Below, one piece after another: positions 19,031-27,473 of a DNA stretch of 64,000 bases. Position 1 is the first letter of the stretch; each line of letters opens with the position of its first letter. A program made the translations under genes and the position numbers. This stretch comes from Collinsella aerofaciens (GTDB lineage Bacteria; Actinomycetota; Coriobacteriia; Coriobacteriales; Coriobacteriaceae): NCBI RefSeq assembly GCF_028209885.1, contig NZ_JAQLEM010000008.1:1-64000 (forward strand). The letters run 5' to 3'. The notes below the pieces were generated by a model, which did no database searches, was not told the origin of the DNA, and saw only the letters and a list, made by a program, of their open reading frames with translations.

Positions 19031-19942
19031 ATGTCCCACAATACCCTGCCGACCGTCGCTGAGCTTTCGGGCGAGATGCGCGAGCGTCTTGCCAAGGTTA
19101 AGTACGTCTTTACCGACCTGGACGCCACCATGCTCGCGCCCGGCTCGTGCGTGCTGCGCGACAACGACGGCAACCCCTCGACCAAGCTCGTCGAGGCTGT
19201 CGTGGCACTTGCCCGCGCCGGCATCCAGGTGGTTCCCACCTCGGGCCGCAACCGTACCATGATCCACGAGGATGCGCGCGTGCTCGGCCTCAACTCCTAC
19301 ATCGGCGAGATGGGTGGCCTGGTCATGTACGACCTCAAGGCCAACGATTGGGAGTATCTGACCGGCGATATGCCCTACGACCCCGCCTGCGGCCTCACGC
19401 CGCATCAGGTGATCGAGCAGACCGGCGTGTGCGAGAAGATTCTCGCCCGCTGGCCGCATAAGATCGAGTACCACAACGACATGTCGACTGGCTACAAGTA
19501 CCGCGAGGTCACCGTCGGCATGCGCGGCGATGTGCCCGACGACGAGGTCCAGGCCATTCTTGACGAGGCCGGCTGCGGCCTGGTCTGGGCCTGCAACGGT
19601 CACCTGACGCATCTGTCCAAGCCGACGACGCTCGAGCTCGAACGCGTCGAGGACGGCCGCGCGTTTAACATCAATCCCGCCGGCCTCAACAAGGGCGTTG
19701 CCATCGCACGTTTCTGCGAGCACCTGGGTATCGAGCGCGAGGAGACGCTGGCGCTCGGCGATTCCGAGTCCGACTTCTACATGGCTGACCACGTGGGCAC
19801 GTTCTGCCTGGTCGAGAACGGTTTGACCAGCGCCGGCGCGCCCGAGTTCCTGGATGTTTGCGATAACGCCTACGTCACGCGCGGAAAGATTGTCGATGGC
19901 TGGGCGGCAACGGCAGAGCTGCTCGTCGCGGCCCGCTCGTAG
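19031..19942 (+). CDS. HAD-superfamily hydrolase, type IIB (mannosyl-3-phosphoglycerate phosphatase-like)
   Basis: The 303-residue protein has HAD motif I FTDLDATML near residue 27, motif II PTSGRN, the lysine in NPAGLNKGVAIARF and motif IV LALGDSESDFYM. The large cap between motifs II and III is of the Cof/MPGP type. It hydrolyses phosphate esters; the substrate is not determinable. GGAGTGACC precedes ATG 19031. It sits 34 nt after the Mur ligase and directly before murI, so it probably belongs to the same transcription unit. Confidence 0.88.
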   Translation: MSHNTLPTVAELSGEMRERLAKVKYVFTDLDATMLAPGSCVLRDNDGNPSTKLVEAVVALARAGIQVVPTSGRNRTMIHEDARVLGLNSYIGEMGGLVMYDLKANDWEYLTGDMPYDPACGLTPHQVIEQTGVCEKILARWPHKIEYHNDMSTGYKYREVTVGMRGDVPDDEVQAILDEAGCGLVWACNGHLTHLSKPTTLELERVEDGRAFNINPAGLNKGVAIARFCEHLGIEREETLALGDSESDFYMADHVGTFCLVENGLTSAGAPEFLDVCDNAYVTRGKIVDGWAATAELLVAARS

Positions 19943-19995
19943 TGCGGTCCTATCGTTCTGAGCCATATCTTTTCGAGAGAGAATCTGGTGAGGTA

Positions 19996-20880
19996 ATGTC
20001 CTATATCGAGAATCTGGCTGGCGACACACGCCCCATTGGCGTATTCGACTCGGGTCTAGGCGGTCTGACGGTTGCGCGCGCGATTGCGACGGCGTTGCCG
20101 CACGAGTCCGTCTACTACTTCGGCGACACCAAGCGCTGCCCCTACGGCACCCGCACCGAGGACGAGGTGCGCTCGTTTGCACTGCAGGCGGGCCGTTGGC
20201 TGTCGAAGCACGACGTCAAGATCATGGTCATCGCCTGCAATACGGCGACCGCTGCGGCCTTGCGTTTGGCCCAGCAGGTGCTCGACGTCCCCGTCATCGG
20301 TGTGATTGCACCGGGCGCACGCGCGGCAATCAACAGCACCCGCACGCGCCGGGTGGGCGTGCTCGCCACCAACCTCACCATTCGCTCAGGCGCTTACACG
20401 CGTGCCATTCAGGACCTGGATGCCGGCGTCGACGTATACGGCTGCCCTGCCTCGAGCTTTGTCGAGGTCGTTGAGCACGAGCTCGCCTCGGGCGCACATC
20501 TGCAAGAGCAGTGGCTCGAGAACGAGGACATCTTTGATACGCCTGCCGTACGCGCGCTGGTCGGCGCCACGGTTGAACCGCTGCGCGACCACGGCATCGA
20601 TACCGTGGTACTCGGCTGCACGCATTTTCCGCTGCTCGTGGGGCCTATTCGCCATGCGCTGGGTCCCGGAGTGCGCGTGGTGAGCTCCGCCGAGGAGACC
20701 ACGCGCGAGCTGACCGATATTCTCACGCGCCGCGAGCAGCTGGCGGGCGACGCGGCCGAGCCGCAGCATCGTTTTGCAACGACGGCCGATAACATTGCCG
20801 AGTTTGCGGTGGCGGGCAGTTTTATCTTTGGCCAGCCGCTCAAGAGCATTGAGCATATCGATATCGACGAACTGAAATAG
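19996..20880 (+). CDS. murI: Glutamate racemase
   Basis: The 294-residue protein has GVFDSGLGGLTV near residue 13, the first catalytic cysteine in IACNTATAAAL and the second in VLGCTHFPLL. It converts L- to D-glutamate for the peptidoglycan stem. The start was set at ATG 19996 with GGTGAGG upstream; a GTG at 19942 would overlap the HAD stop and add 18 unconserved residues. It is cotranscribed with the Mur ligase and HAD genes, and rph follows after 55 nt. Confidence 0.96.
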   Translation: MSYIENLAGDTRPIGVFDSGLGGLTVARAIATALPHESVYYFGDTKRCPYGTRTEDEVRSFALQAGRWLSKHDVKIMVIACNTATAAALRLAQQVLDVPVIGVIAPGARAAINSTRTRRVGVLATNLTIRSGAYTRAIQDLDAGVDVYGCPASSFVEVVEHELASGAHLQEQWLENEDIFDTPAVRALVGATVEPLRDHGIDTVVLGCTHFPLLVGPIRHALGPGVRVVSSAEETTRELTDILTRREQLAGDAAEPQHRFATTADNIAEFAVAGSFIFGQPLKSIEHIDIDELK

Positions 20881-20935
20881 ATAAAAGGTCACCGACCAAA
20901 GGCTCACTTTCACCTTTTGCCGAAAGGATTTTTCC

Positions 20936-21661
20936 ATGGAGTATATGCAGGTCAATCGCGCCAACGGCCGCGCCGCCGATGAGCTGCGCCCCATCAAGCT
21001 TACCCGCGGCGTCATGAAGCACGCCCACGGTTCGTGCCTGGCCGAGTTTGGCGATACGCACGTGCTGTGCGCCGCCACCATCGAGGAGGGCGTGCCGGGC
21101 TGGCGCAAGGGCGCCAAGGCCGGTTGGGTAACGGCGGAGTACGCCATGCTGCCGGCATCGACCGGCAAGCGCTGCAAGCGCGAGCATGCCAACCGCAAGG
21201 GCCGCTCCATGGAGATCGAGCGCCTGATCGGCCGCAGCCTGCGTACCGTCGTCAACATGAAGGCACTCGGCGAGTACACCGTTACCGTCGACTGCGACGT
21301 GATTCAGGCAGACGGCGGCACGCGAACGGCGAGCATTACCGGCGCCTGGGTGGCGCTGCACGACGCCCTTGCCATGTGGGTCGAGGCGGGTAAGCTCGAG
21401 CGCATCCCGCTCACGGGCCAGGTCGCCGCGATTTCCATGGGCGTTGTCGACGGCAACACCCTGCTCGACCTGGATTATTCCGAGGACAGTCACGCCGAGG
21501 TCGACATGAACCTTGTCGCCACCGATACCGGTGAGATGATCGAGCTTCAGGGCACTGGCGAGCAGGCGCCCTTCGACCGCAAGCGCCTCAATTCCCTGCT
21601 CGATTTGGGCGACAAGGGCATTGCCGAGCTCATCGAGCTCCAGCGCCAAGTCCTCGCCTAA
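20936..21661 (+). CDS. rph: Ribonuclease PH
   Basis: The 241-residue protein is a typical RNase PH with NRANGRAADELRPIKLTRG at the start, AEYAMLPASTGKR near residue 66 and the phosphate-site RSMEIERLIGRSLR. It trims tRNA 3' ends phosphorolytically. GAAAGGA precedes ATG 20936. Its stop codon is embedded in the left arm of a perfect 12-bp palindrome (21660-21696) that belongs to a dispersed repeat. Confidence 0.97.
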   Translation: MEYMQVNRANGRAADELRPIKLTRGVMKHAHGSCLAEFGDTHVLCAATIEEGVPGWRKGAKAGWVTAEYAMLPASTGKRCKREHANRKGRSMEIERLIGRSLRTVVNMKALGEYTVTVDCDVIQADGGTRTASITGAWVALHDALAMWVEAGKLERIPLTGQVAAISMGVVDGNTLLDLDYSEDSHAEVDMNLVATDTGEMIELQGTGEQAPFDRKRLNSLLDLGDKGIAELIELQRQVLA

Positions 21662-21713
21662 CCTGCCAAAAAGGGACAGGTTTATTTTGGCAGGTTTTAT
21701 CTGCGGAAACGCC
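21660..21713 (+). repeat. Dispersed palindromic repeat, copy 1 (also a terminator-like hairpin)
   Basis: AACCTGCCAAAA (21660-21671) and TTTTGGCAGGTT (21685-21696) pair perfectly around agggacaggttta. The whole 54 nt recurs inverted at 61042-61095 with only two differences. TTTTAT after the right arm could let it end rph transcripts. Confidence 0.85.
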
Positions 21714-21803
21714 GATAGATAAGGTTGATGCCACATGAAAGGGGAGATGCCGACGGACCGGTCCCTTTTACGTGACTTTGCTATACGGACAAGGAGACCA
21801 CTC

Positions 21804-22445
21804 ATGGCACTTGAGAAGATCGACATCGACACCCTCGACCCGGCGGCGACCATCGTCGTGGCAACGGGCAACGCCCATAAGCTCACCGAGATCGAGGCCA
21901 TTTTGGGCAAGGTTATGCCCGAGGTTCGCTTTGTGGCGCTCGGCCAGCTGGGCGATTTTGAGGACCCCGAGGAAAACGGCACGACGTTTTTGGAGAACGC
22001 CATCATCAAGGCCCAGGCTGCGGTGGAGGAGACGGGCCTTATGGCCATTGCCGACGATTCGGGCCTGGTCGTCGACGCGCTGGACGGTGAGCCCGGTGTG
22101 TATAGTGCGCGCTACGCGGGCGTTCACGGCGACGATGCCGCCAACAATGCCAAACTGCTCGTGAATCTGGAGGGCGTGGCCGACGAGGACCGCACTGCGC
22201 GCTTTATGAGTGTCGTCGCGCTCATCGACACGGACGGTTTGGTCACCTATGGTGAGGGCGCCTGCGAGGGCGTTATCGCACATGAGGGCCGCGGCGATCA
22301 CGGCTTTGGCTACGACCCGCTGTTCCTGCCGGTCGACACGCCGGGCAAGACCATGGCCGAGCTGACGGCGGACGAGAAGAACGCCATCAGCCATCGATTC
22401 CATGCGCTCGAGCACCTATCCGCCAAACTGACGGGCGAGGAGTAG
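21804..22445 (+). CDS. rdgB: dITP/XTP pyrophosphatase (non-canonical purine NTP hydrolase)
   Basis: The 213-residue protein has the family start VATGNAHKLTEIEAILG, the block TFLENAIIKAQAA, the metal-binding ADDSGLVVDALDGEPGVYSAR and the C-terminal FGYDPLF...SHRFHALEHL. It removes dITP, XTP and ITP from the nucleotide pool. The start was placed at ATG 21804 after CAAGGAGACC; the longer frame from 21735 adds 23 residues outside the family. dtd begins 3 nt after its stop, so they are coupled. Confidence 0.95.
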   Translation: MALEKIDIDTLDPAATIVVATGNAHKLTEIEAILGKVMPEVRFVALGQLGDFEDPEENGTTFLENAIIKAQAAVEETGLMAIADDSGLVVDALDGEPGVYSARYAGVHGDDAANNAKLLVNLEGVADEDRTARFMSVVALIDTDGLVTYGEGACEGVIAHEGRGDHGFGYDPLFLPVDTPGKTMAELTADEKNAISHRFHALEHLSAKLTGEE

Positions 22446-22448
22446 GCC

Positions 22449-22895
22449 GTGCGTGCGGTGGTGCAGCGCGTGCTCAACGCCGGCGTGACGGTCGACGGCG
22501 AGTGCGTGGGCAAAATTGGGCGCGGCTATCTGGTGCTGCTGGGCGTGGGCCACGGCGACACGCGCGCCGAGGCCGATAAGCTGTGGGGAAAGCTCCGGGG
22601 CTTGCGCATTAACGAGGACGAGAACGGCAAGACCAACCTGGCACTTGCCGATGTCGACGGCGAGGTTCTCGTGGTGTCGCAGTTCACGCTGTTTGCCGAT
22701 TGCCGTCACGGCCGCCGCCCATCGTTTACGGATGCCGGCGCCCCCGATGTCGCCAACGAGCTCTACGAGTACTTCCTGACGCTCGTTCGCCAAGATGTCG
22801 AACACGTGGCGCACGGCATCTTTGGCGCCGATATGAAAGTCGATCTCGTCAACGACGGCCCATTCACCATCGTCTTGGATACCGATAGTCTGTAA
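22449..22895 (+). CDS. dtd: D-aminoacyl-tRNA deacylase
   Basis: The 148-residue protein has the active-site block [17 protein letters not shown] near residue 77 and the C-terminal cross-subunit motif [10 protein letters not shown]. It hydrolyses D-amino acids mischarged on tRNA. The start is GTG 22449 with GAGGAG (overlapping the end of rdgB) 6 nt upstream. It forms a two-gene unit with rdgB. Confidence 0.97.
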   Translation: MRAVVQRVLNAGVTVDGECVGKIGRGYLVLLGVGHGDTRAEADKLWGKLRGLRINEDENGKTNLALADVDGEVLVVSQFTLFADCRHGRRPSFTDAGAPDVANELYEYFLTLVRQDVEHVAHGIFGADMKVDLVNDGPFTIVLDTDSL

Positions 22896-22928
22896 GTAGT
22901 CAATTTGGGACCGGGCTTGTTTAACTAC

Positions 22929-22958
22929 TTGCGTATGGTGGCAGCAGGGTGCTATAGT
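22929..22958 (+). promoter_or_regulatory. Putative veg promoter
   Basis: TTGCGT (22929-22934) and TATAGT (22953-22958) are 18 bp apart. Confidence 0.6.
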
Positions 22959-22978
22959 ATTAGAGTTTTGTCTATCTT

Positions 22979-22998
22979 AGGGGTATTATCCCCTTTTT
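22979..22998 (+). terminator. Short hairpin with T5 in the veg leader
   Basis: AGGGG and CCCCT (22979-22983, 22990-22994) enclose tattat, and a T run follows to 22998. It lies downstream of the putative veg promoter, so it may attenuate veg or end transcripts from dtd. Confidence 0.45.
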
Positions 22999-23025
22999 GA
23001 ATTGCACCTTCTGGAGGCCCTGTTC

Positions 23026-23322
23026 ATGGAAGAGATGGAAGTCAATCACGTCGACGACATCCACGAGAAGCTGACCGATATGGTGGGCGATCGCGTTAAG
23101 GTGAAGGCCAACATGGGCCGCACCCGCGTCGTCGAGCGCATGGGCACCATCAAGAGCGTCCATCCGGCAGTCTTTATCGTCGAGGTCGACGAGCGCCGTG
23201 GCCGCAAGTCGCGTCAGTCCTACCAGTATATTGATGTTCTCACCGGCCAGGTCGAGCTGTTCGACCCCGAGAGCGGCGAGCACATTTTTACCCCGCTCGG
23301 CAATCAGCTCGAGGAGCACTAG
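23026..23322 (+). CDS. Veg family protein
   Basis: The 98-residue protein matches the small Veg family with IHEKLTDMVGDRVKVKANMG and RVVERMGTIKSVHPAVFIVEV. In Bacillus, Veg promotes biofilm gene expression; the molecular role here is unknown. The start ATG 23026 has TGGAGG 8 nt upstream; a TTG at 23002 was rejected. ispE starts 2 nt after its stop, an order also seen in Firmicutes (veg-ispE). Confidence 0.88.
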   Translation: MEEMEVNHVDDIHEKLTDMVGDRVKVKANMGRTRVVERMGTIKSVHPAVFIVEVDERRGRKSRQSYQYIDVLTGQVELFDPESGEHIFTPLGNQLEEH

Positions 23323-23324
23323 CG

Positions 23325-24221
23325 GTGACCGATTGGTCCCTGACCCTTTCCGCGCCGGCAAAGATCAACCTCTATCTGGGGGTTCATACCGAGCGTGACG
23401 ACCGCGGCTACCATAAGGTCGATTCCCTGATGGCAGCCGTCGGTCTTGTCGATACCGTGACGGTTACGCCGGCACAGGCGCTGACCGTTCAGACGATTCC
23501 GACATCCGACTTTCCCATGCAAAAGAATACGGCGTATCGTGCGGCCGCTGCTATGGCCGAGCATTACGGTCGCGAAGCCAATGTCTGCATCACGATTAAG
23601 AAGCGCATCCCGCTGTGTGCCGGCCTGGGCGGTCCTTCGACGGATGCCGCGGCGGTCATTGTCGCCTTGGCAGAGAGTTGGGGTATCGACCGTGCCGACC
23701 CCGCGCTGGACAACATTGCGCGCGGCATTGGCGCCGACGTTCCCTTCTTTTTGCATGCCAGCCCTGCATTTTACGTGGGTGGGGGAGACGTGCTGGCAAC
23801 CGAGTACCCCGCACTTCCCGCGACACCCGTCGTGCTGGTCAAGCCGCGCGAGGCAAGCGTTTCAACAATTGAAGCCTATCGACGTTTTGACGAGACCCCA
23901 GCGCCTGTGGACAAGCCCGGAGCGATCGCATCTGCCCTTCGCTCGGGAGATGCAGAGGCGGCCTACGCGCTCGTCCACAACAACCTGGGTGTCATTTCCG
24001 CGCAGATGGAGCCGCGGATTCAAACGGTGCTCGACTGGCTTCGTTCACGGGACGGTACCATTGCCGCAAACGTGTGCGGTTCGGGTGCCTGCTCGTTTGC
24101 TCTCTGCGATAGCGCCGCCACGGCAGCCAATCTTTCGGCAGCCGCTCAACAAAACGGCTGGTGGGCTTATGCAACGGAGCTCGTTTCCGACACGGTTCGC
24201 ATTGAAGCGCCAAAGAAGTAA
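23325..24221 (+). CDS. ispE: 4-diphosphocytidyl-2-C-methyl-D-erythritol kinase
   Basis: The 298-residue GHMP kinase starts with APAKINLYLGV, has the ATP-loop PLCAGLGGPSTDAAAV near residue 96 and the C-terminal GSGACSFAL. It phosphorylates CDP-ME in the MEP isoprenoid pathway. The start is GTG 23325; the ribosome site GAGGAG lies in the last codons of veg. ispD and ispF are at 44-45 kb, so the MEP genes are split across the window. Confidence 0.95.
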   Translation: MTDWSLTLSAPAKINLYLGVHTERDDRGYHKVDSLMAAVGLVDTVTVTPAQALTVQTIPTSDFPMQKNTAYRAAAAMAEHYGREANVCITIKKRIPLCAGLGGPSTDAAAVIVALAESWGIDRADPALDNIARGIGADVPFFLHASPAFYVGGGDVLATEYPALPATPVVLVKPREASVSTIEAYRRFDETPAPVDKPGAIASALRSGDAEAAYALVHNNLGVISAQMEPRIQTVLDWLRSRDGTIAANVCGSGACSFALCDSAATAANLSAAAQQNGWWAYATELVSDTVRIEAPKK

Positions 24222-24230
24222 AAATTTCTC

Positions 24231-24259
24231 TGGCACACGACGGAAATCTTTGTTACTAT
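24231..24259 (+). promoter_or_regulatory. Putative tRNA-Pro promoter
   Basis: TGGCAC (24231-24236) and TACTAT (24254-24259) are 17 bp apart, 11 bp before the tRNA. Confidence 0.6.
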
Positions 24260-24270
24260 AGTCGAGCTAA

Positions 24271-24347
24271 CGGGTTGTGGCTCAGTTTGGTAGAGCACTG
24301 CGTTCGGGACGCAGGGGTCGCTGGTTCAAATCCAGTCAACCCGACCA
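24271..24347 (+). tRNA. tRNA-Pro (anticodon CGG)
   Basis: The acceptor CGGGTTG pairs with CAACCCG. The anticodon stem CTGCG/CGCAG encloses TTCGGGA (anticodon CGG), and the T-arm is CTGGTTCAAATCCAG. The length is 77 nt with CCA encoded. Confidence 0.97.
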
Positions 24348-24357
24348 GAGCATGAGG

Positions 24358-24386
24358 AGGGACCGCTTCTTGCGGTCCCTTTTTTT
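24358..24386 (+). terminator. Terminator of tRNA-Pro
   Basis: agggaccgc and gcggtccct pair around ttctt, followed by T7. Confidence 0.93.
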
Positions 24387-24394
24387 AGCTATTG

Positions 24395-24423
24395 TTGTGA
24401 TACCGCGATACCCGCGGTATACT
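24395..24423 (+). promoter_or_regulatory. tatA promoter with an internal palindrome
   Basis: TTGTGA (24395-24400) and TATACT (24418-24423) are 17 bp apart. The perfect inverted repeat ATACCGC/GCGGTAT (24400-24406, 24414-24420) fills the spacer and overlaps the -10, a good place for a repressor. Confidence 0.6.
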
Positions 24424-24459
24424 CATTCGAGCTTGTCTCGCTGTATTGTGGAGGTCTAC

Positions 24460-24735
24460 ATGTTTGGACTGAGGGCTCCTGAGCTCATCATTATTCTCAT
24501 CGTTGTCCTGATTATCTTTGGGCCCAAGAACCTGCCGAAGCTCGGTAAGTCCCTCGGCTCTACCGTCAAGAATATCCGCGAGGGTATGGAGGGCGACGAT
24601 AAGGGCGAAACCAAGCAGGCCGAGGAGGTTGTGGTCGAGGAGTCCGAGGAGGACAAGGAGATCGCAGAGCTCGAGGCCAAGCTCGCTGCTGCCAAGCAAA
24701 AGAAGGCAGAGGACAGCGACGCGGACGCAGAGTAG
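24460..24735 (+). CDS. tatA: Sec-independent translocase subunit TatA
   Basis: The 91-residue protein has the TatA/B plan: one N-terminal membrane helix (PELIIILIVVLIIFGPKNLP), the hinge FGP, an amphipathic helix (KLGKSLGSTVKNIREGM) and an acidic Glu-rich tail. It forms the pore for export of folded twin-arginine substrates. The start ATG 24460 follows GTGGAGG. tatC is not in the window. TatB cannot be fully excluded, but the short length favours TatA. Confidence 0.9.
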   Translation: MFGLRAPELIIILIVVLIIFGPKNLPKLGKSLGSTVKNIREGMEGDDKGETKQAEEVVVEESEEDKEIAELEAKLAAAKQKKAEDSDADAE

Positions 24736-24760
24736 TCCCATCCCTTTGGGGTGAGCACCT

Positions 24761-24794
24761 GACCGGCTTGCCCGCAGGCTAGCCGGTCTTTTTT
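24761..24794 (+). terminator. Terminator of tatA
   Basis: gaccggct and agccggtc pair, followed by T6. Confidence 0.9.
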
Positions 24795-24842
24795 CGTTTT
24801 GTTGACAGTTGATCGTTACATCATAGTTGGGGAGATATCCGT

Positions 24843-25313
24843 ATGGACGCAAGCCAGATCGTACTGACCGCTGAAGGCCGCCAGAAGCTCGTCGAGGAGC
24901 TCGCTTGGCGTGAGGGCGATTACGCCAAGGAGATCGTCGAGGACATCAAGGAAGCCCGCGCGTTCGGCGACCTTTCGGAGAACTCCGAGTACGATGCCGC
25001 CAAGGACAAGCAGGCCCAGAACGCCGCTCGTATCGCCGAGATCCAGGCCATCCTCGCCAACGCTCAGATCGCTGCCAGCACGGGCGACCTGACCGTCTCC
25101 ATTGGCTCGACTGTTACCCTGGTCGACCCCAACGGTGAGCTTATCGAGGTCACGCTTGTCGGTACCACCGAGACCAACTCGCTCGAGCACAAGATCTCCA
25201 ACGAGTCTCCGGTCGGTCACGCCATCATCGGTCACGGCGAGGGCGATTCCGTCGAGGTCGTTACGCCTTCCGGCAAGACTCGCGTCTACACCATCGCCAA
25301 GATCGCACGCTAG
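24843..25313 (+). CDS. greA: Transcription elongation factor GreA
   Basis: The 156-residue protein has the N-terminal coiled-coil with the acidic tip FGDLSENSEYDAAKDKQ near residue 42, whose Asp and Glu stimulate RNA cleavage by stalled RNA polymerase. The C-terminal FKBP-like domain follows (VGHAIIGHGEGDSVEVVTPSGK). A TTGACA box lies at 24802, but its -10 partner is poor. lysS follows after a terminator-like hairpin. Confidence 0.96.
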   Translation: MDASQIVLTAEGRQKLVEELAWREGDYAKEIVEDIKEARAFGDLSENSEYDAAKDKQAQNAARIAEIQAILANAQIAASTGDLTVSIGSTVTLVDPNGELIEVTLVGTTETNSLEHKISNESPVGHAIIGHGEGDSVEVVTPSGKTRVYTIAKIAR

Positions 25314-25341
25314 ACCACGGTCCCGCGTAAAGGTATGTTTT

Positions 25342-25374
25342 CGCTCCCTGGGACCGAATCCTGGGGAGCGTTTT
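25342..25374 (+). terminator. Terminator between greA and lysS
   Basis: CGCTCCC and GGGAGCG pair, followed by TTTT. Confidence 0.75.
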
Positions 25375-25392
25375 AGTTTGAGGAGCTAACTT

Positions 25393-27357
25393 ATGGCAGA
25401 GAACCAGAACGCCGCCGATCAGGCATCGACGCTCAACGACGAGCGCGCCACCCGCCTGGCCAAGCGCGCCGCCCTGTTCGAGGCGGGCCAAAACCCGTAT
25501 CCCGAGCACTCTGAGCTTGAGGACTACGTCGCCGATATCGAGGCTAAGTACGCCGAGCTTGCCGATGGCGAGGACACCGAGGATGTCGTGAAGATCGCCG
25601 GCCGCGTGGTCGCCAAGCGCGGTCAGGGCAAGATCATGTTCATCGTCGTGCGCGATGCGACTGCCGAGATTCAGCTGTTCTGCCGCATCAACGACATGGA
25701 CGAGGCTGCCTGGAATACGCTCAAGGCCCTCGACCTGGGCGATATCCTGGGCGTGACCGGCGTAGTCGTGCGCACCAAGCGTGGCCAGCTTTCCGTTGCC
25801 CCCAAGAGCGCGACGCTGCTCTCCAAGGCCGTTCGCCCGCTGCCCGAGAAGTTCCACGGTCTCTCCGACAAGGAGACCCGCTATCGCCAGCGCTATGTCG
25901 ACCTGATCGCCAACGACGACGTTCGCGAGACCTTCCGCAAGCGTTCGCAGATTCTCTCCACGTTCCGCCGCTTTATGGAGTCCGATGGCTACATGGAGGT
26001 CGAGACCCCCATCTTGCAGACCATCCAGGGCGGCGCTACGGCTAAGCCGTTCATCACGCACTTCAATGCGCTCGATCAGGAGTGCTACCTGCGTATCGCC
26101 ACCGAGCTGCACCTCAAGCGCTGCATCGTCGGTGGTTTTGAGCGTGTGTTCGAGATTGGCCGCATCTTCCGTAACGAGGGCATGGACCTTACCCACAACC
26201 CCGAGTTCACCACGATGGAGGCCTACCGTGCCTTCTCCGACCTCGAGGGCATGAAGGCGCTTGCCCAGGGCGTCATTAAGGCGGCTAACAAGGCCATCGG
26301 CAACCCCGAGGTCATCGAGTACCAGGGCCAGACCATCGACCTTTCTGGTGAGTGGGCCAGCCGTCCCATGACCGACATCGTCTCCGACGTGCTCGGCAAG
26401 CAGGTTACCATCGACACGCCGGTCGAGGAGCTTGCTGCCGCCGCGCGCGAGAAGGGCCTGGAGATTAAGCCCGAGTGGACCGCCGGCAAGATTATCGCCG
26501 AGATCTACGATGAGCTGGGCGAGGACACCATCGTCAACCCGACCTTCGTGTGCGATTACCCCATCGAGGTCAGCCCGCTTGCCAAGCGCTTTGAGGACGA
26601 CCCGCGCCTGACGCACCGCTTTGAGCTGGTTATTTCCGGTCACGAGTACGCCAACGCATTCTCCGAGCTCAACGACCCGGTCGACCAGGCTGAGCGCTTT
26701 GCTGCCCAAATGGCCGAGAAGGCCGGCGGCGACGACGAGGCCATGGAGTATGACGAGGACTACGTGCGCGCCCTCGAGTACGGTATGCCTCCCGCGGGCG
26801 GCATTGGCATCGGCATCGACCGCGTGGTCATGCTGCTCACCAACCAGGCTTCCATCCGCGACGTGCTGCTGTTCCCGCACATGAAGCCCGAGAAGGGTTT
26901 CCAGTCCGGTGCCGCTGCCGCCAAGGCTGCAGAGGCCGGCAACGCCGCGAGCCCGTTCGTTAAGTCGCTTAAGCCCACGCTCGATTACTCCAAGATCGCC
27001 GTTGAGCCGCTGTTCGAGGAGTTCGTCGACTTTGATACCTTCTCCAAGAGCGATTTCCGCGCTGTGAAGGTCAAGGCATGCGAGGCCGTCAAGAAGTCCA
27101 AGAAGCTGCTGAACTTTACGCTCGATGACGGTACCGGTACCGACCGCACCATCCTCTCCGGTATTCACGCTTATTACGAGCCCGAGGACCTGGTCGGCAA
27201 GACCTTGCTCGCCATCACCAACCTGCCTCCGCGCAAGATGATGGGTATTCCCAGCTGCGGCATGCTGATCAGCGCTGTCCACGAGGAGGAGGGCGAGGAG
27301 CGCCTCAACCTTATCCAGCTCGACGCCTCCATCCCCGCCGGCGCAAAGATGTACTAG
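25393..27357 (+). CDS. lysS: Lysyl-tRNA synthetase, class II, with C-terminal tRNA-binding domain
   Basis: The 654-residue protein is a class II LysRS. The OB-fold anticodon domain is about 60-165, motif 1 precedes FRKRSQILSTFRRFMES, motif 2 is FRNEGMDLTHNPEFTTMEAY, and motif 3 is GMPPAGGIGIGIDRVVMLLT. Typical bacterial LysRS is about 500 residues. The extra 110-residue C-terminus (DFRAVKVKACEAVKKSKKLL through GIPSCGMLISA) is an EMAPII/Arc1p-like tRNA-binding OB fold, as in MetRS beta. GAGGAGC lies 8 nt before ATG 25393. Confidence 0.95.
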   Translation: MAENQNAADQASTLNDERATRLAKRAALFEAGQNPYPEHSELEDYVADIEAKYAELADGEDTEDVVKIAGRVVAKRGQGKIMFIVVRDATAEIQLFCRINDMDEAAWNTLKALDLGDILGVTGVVVRTKRGQLSVAPKSATLLSKAVRPLPEKFHGLSDKETRYRQRYVDLIANDDVRETFRKRSQILSTFRRFMESDGYMEVETPILQTIQGGATAKPFITHFNALDQECYLRIATELHLKRCIVGGFERVFEIGRIFRNEGMDLTHNPEFTTMEAYRAFSDLEGMKALAQGVIKAANKAIGNPEVIEYQGQTIDLSGEWASRPMTDIVSDVLGKQVTIDTPVEELAAAAREKGLEIKPEWTAGKIIAEIYDELGEDTIVNPTFVCDYPIEVSPLAKRFEDDPRLTHRFELVISGHEYANAFSELNDPVDQAERFAAQMAEKAGGDDEAMEYDEDYVRALEYGMPPAGGIGIGIDRVVMLLTNQASIRDVLLFPHMKPEKGFQSGAAAAKAAEAGNAASPFVKSLKPTLDYSKIAVEPLFEEFVDFDTFSKSDFRAVKVKACEAVKKSKKLLNFTLDDGTGTDRTILSGIHAYYEPEDLVGKTLLAITNLPPRKMMGIPSCGMLISAVHEEEGEERLNLIQLDASIPAGAKMY

Positions 27358-27360
27358 GGG

Positions 27361-27473
27361 GGTTACGGCGTTTTACCAAACGCCGTAACCGCTCGACGCT
27401 GCGCGCCGCCCAGAGCGACAATTTGTCATTCAAAAGGCAAGGCATGACCAGAAGGTCTATGCCTTGCCTTTTT
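27361..27473 (+). terminator. Two hairpins after lysS
   Basis: The first is a perfect 13-bp stem (27361-27373 with 27378-27390) without a T-tract. The second, aaaggcaaggcat/atgccttgccttt (27433-27473) with an inner gacc/ggtc, ends in TTTTT and is a good intrinsic terminator. Confidence 0.8.
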
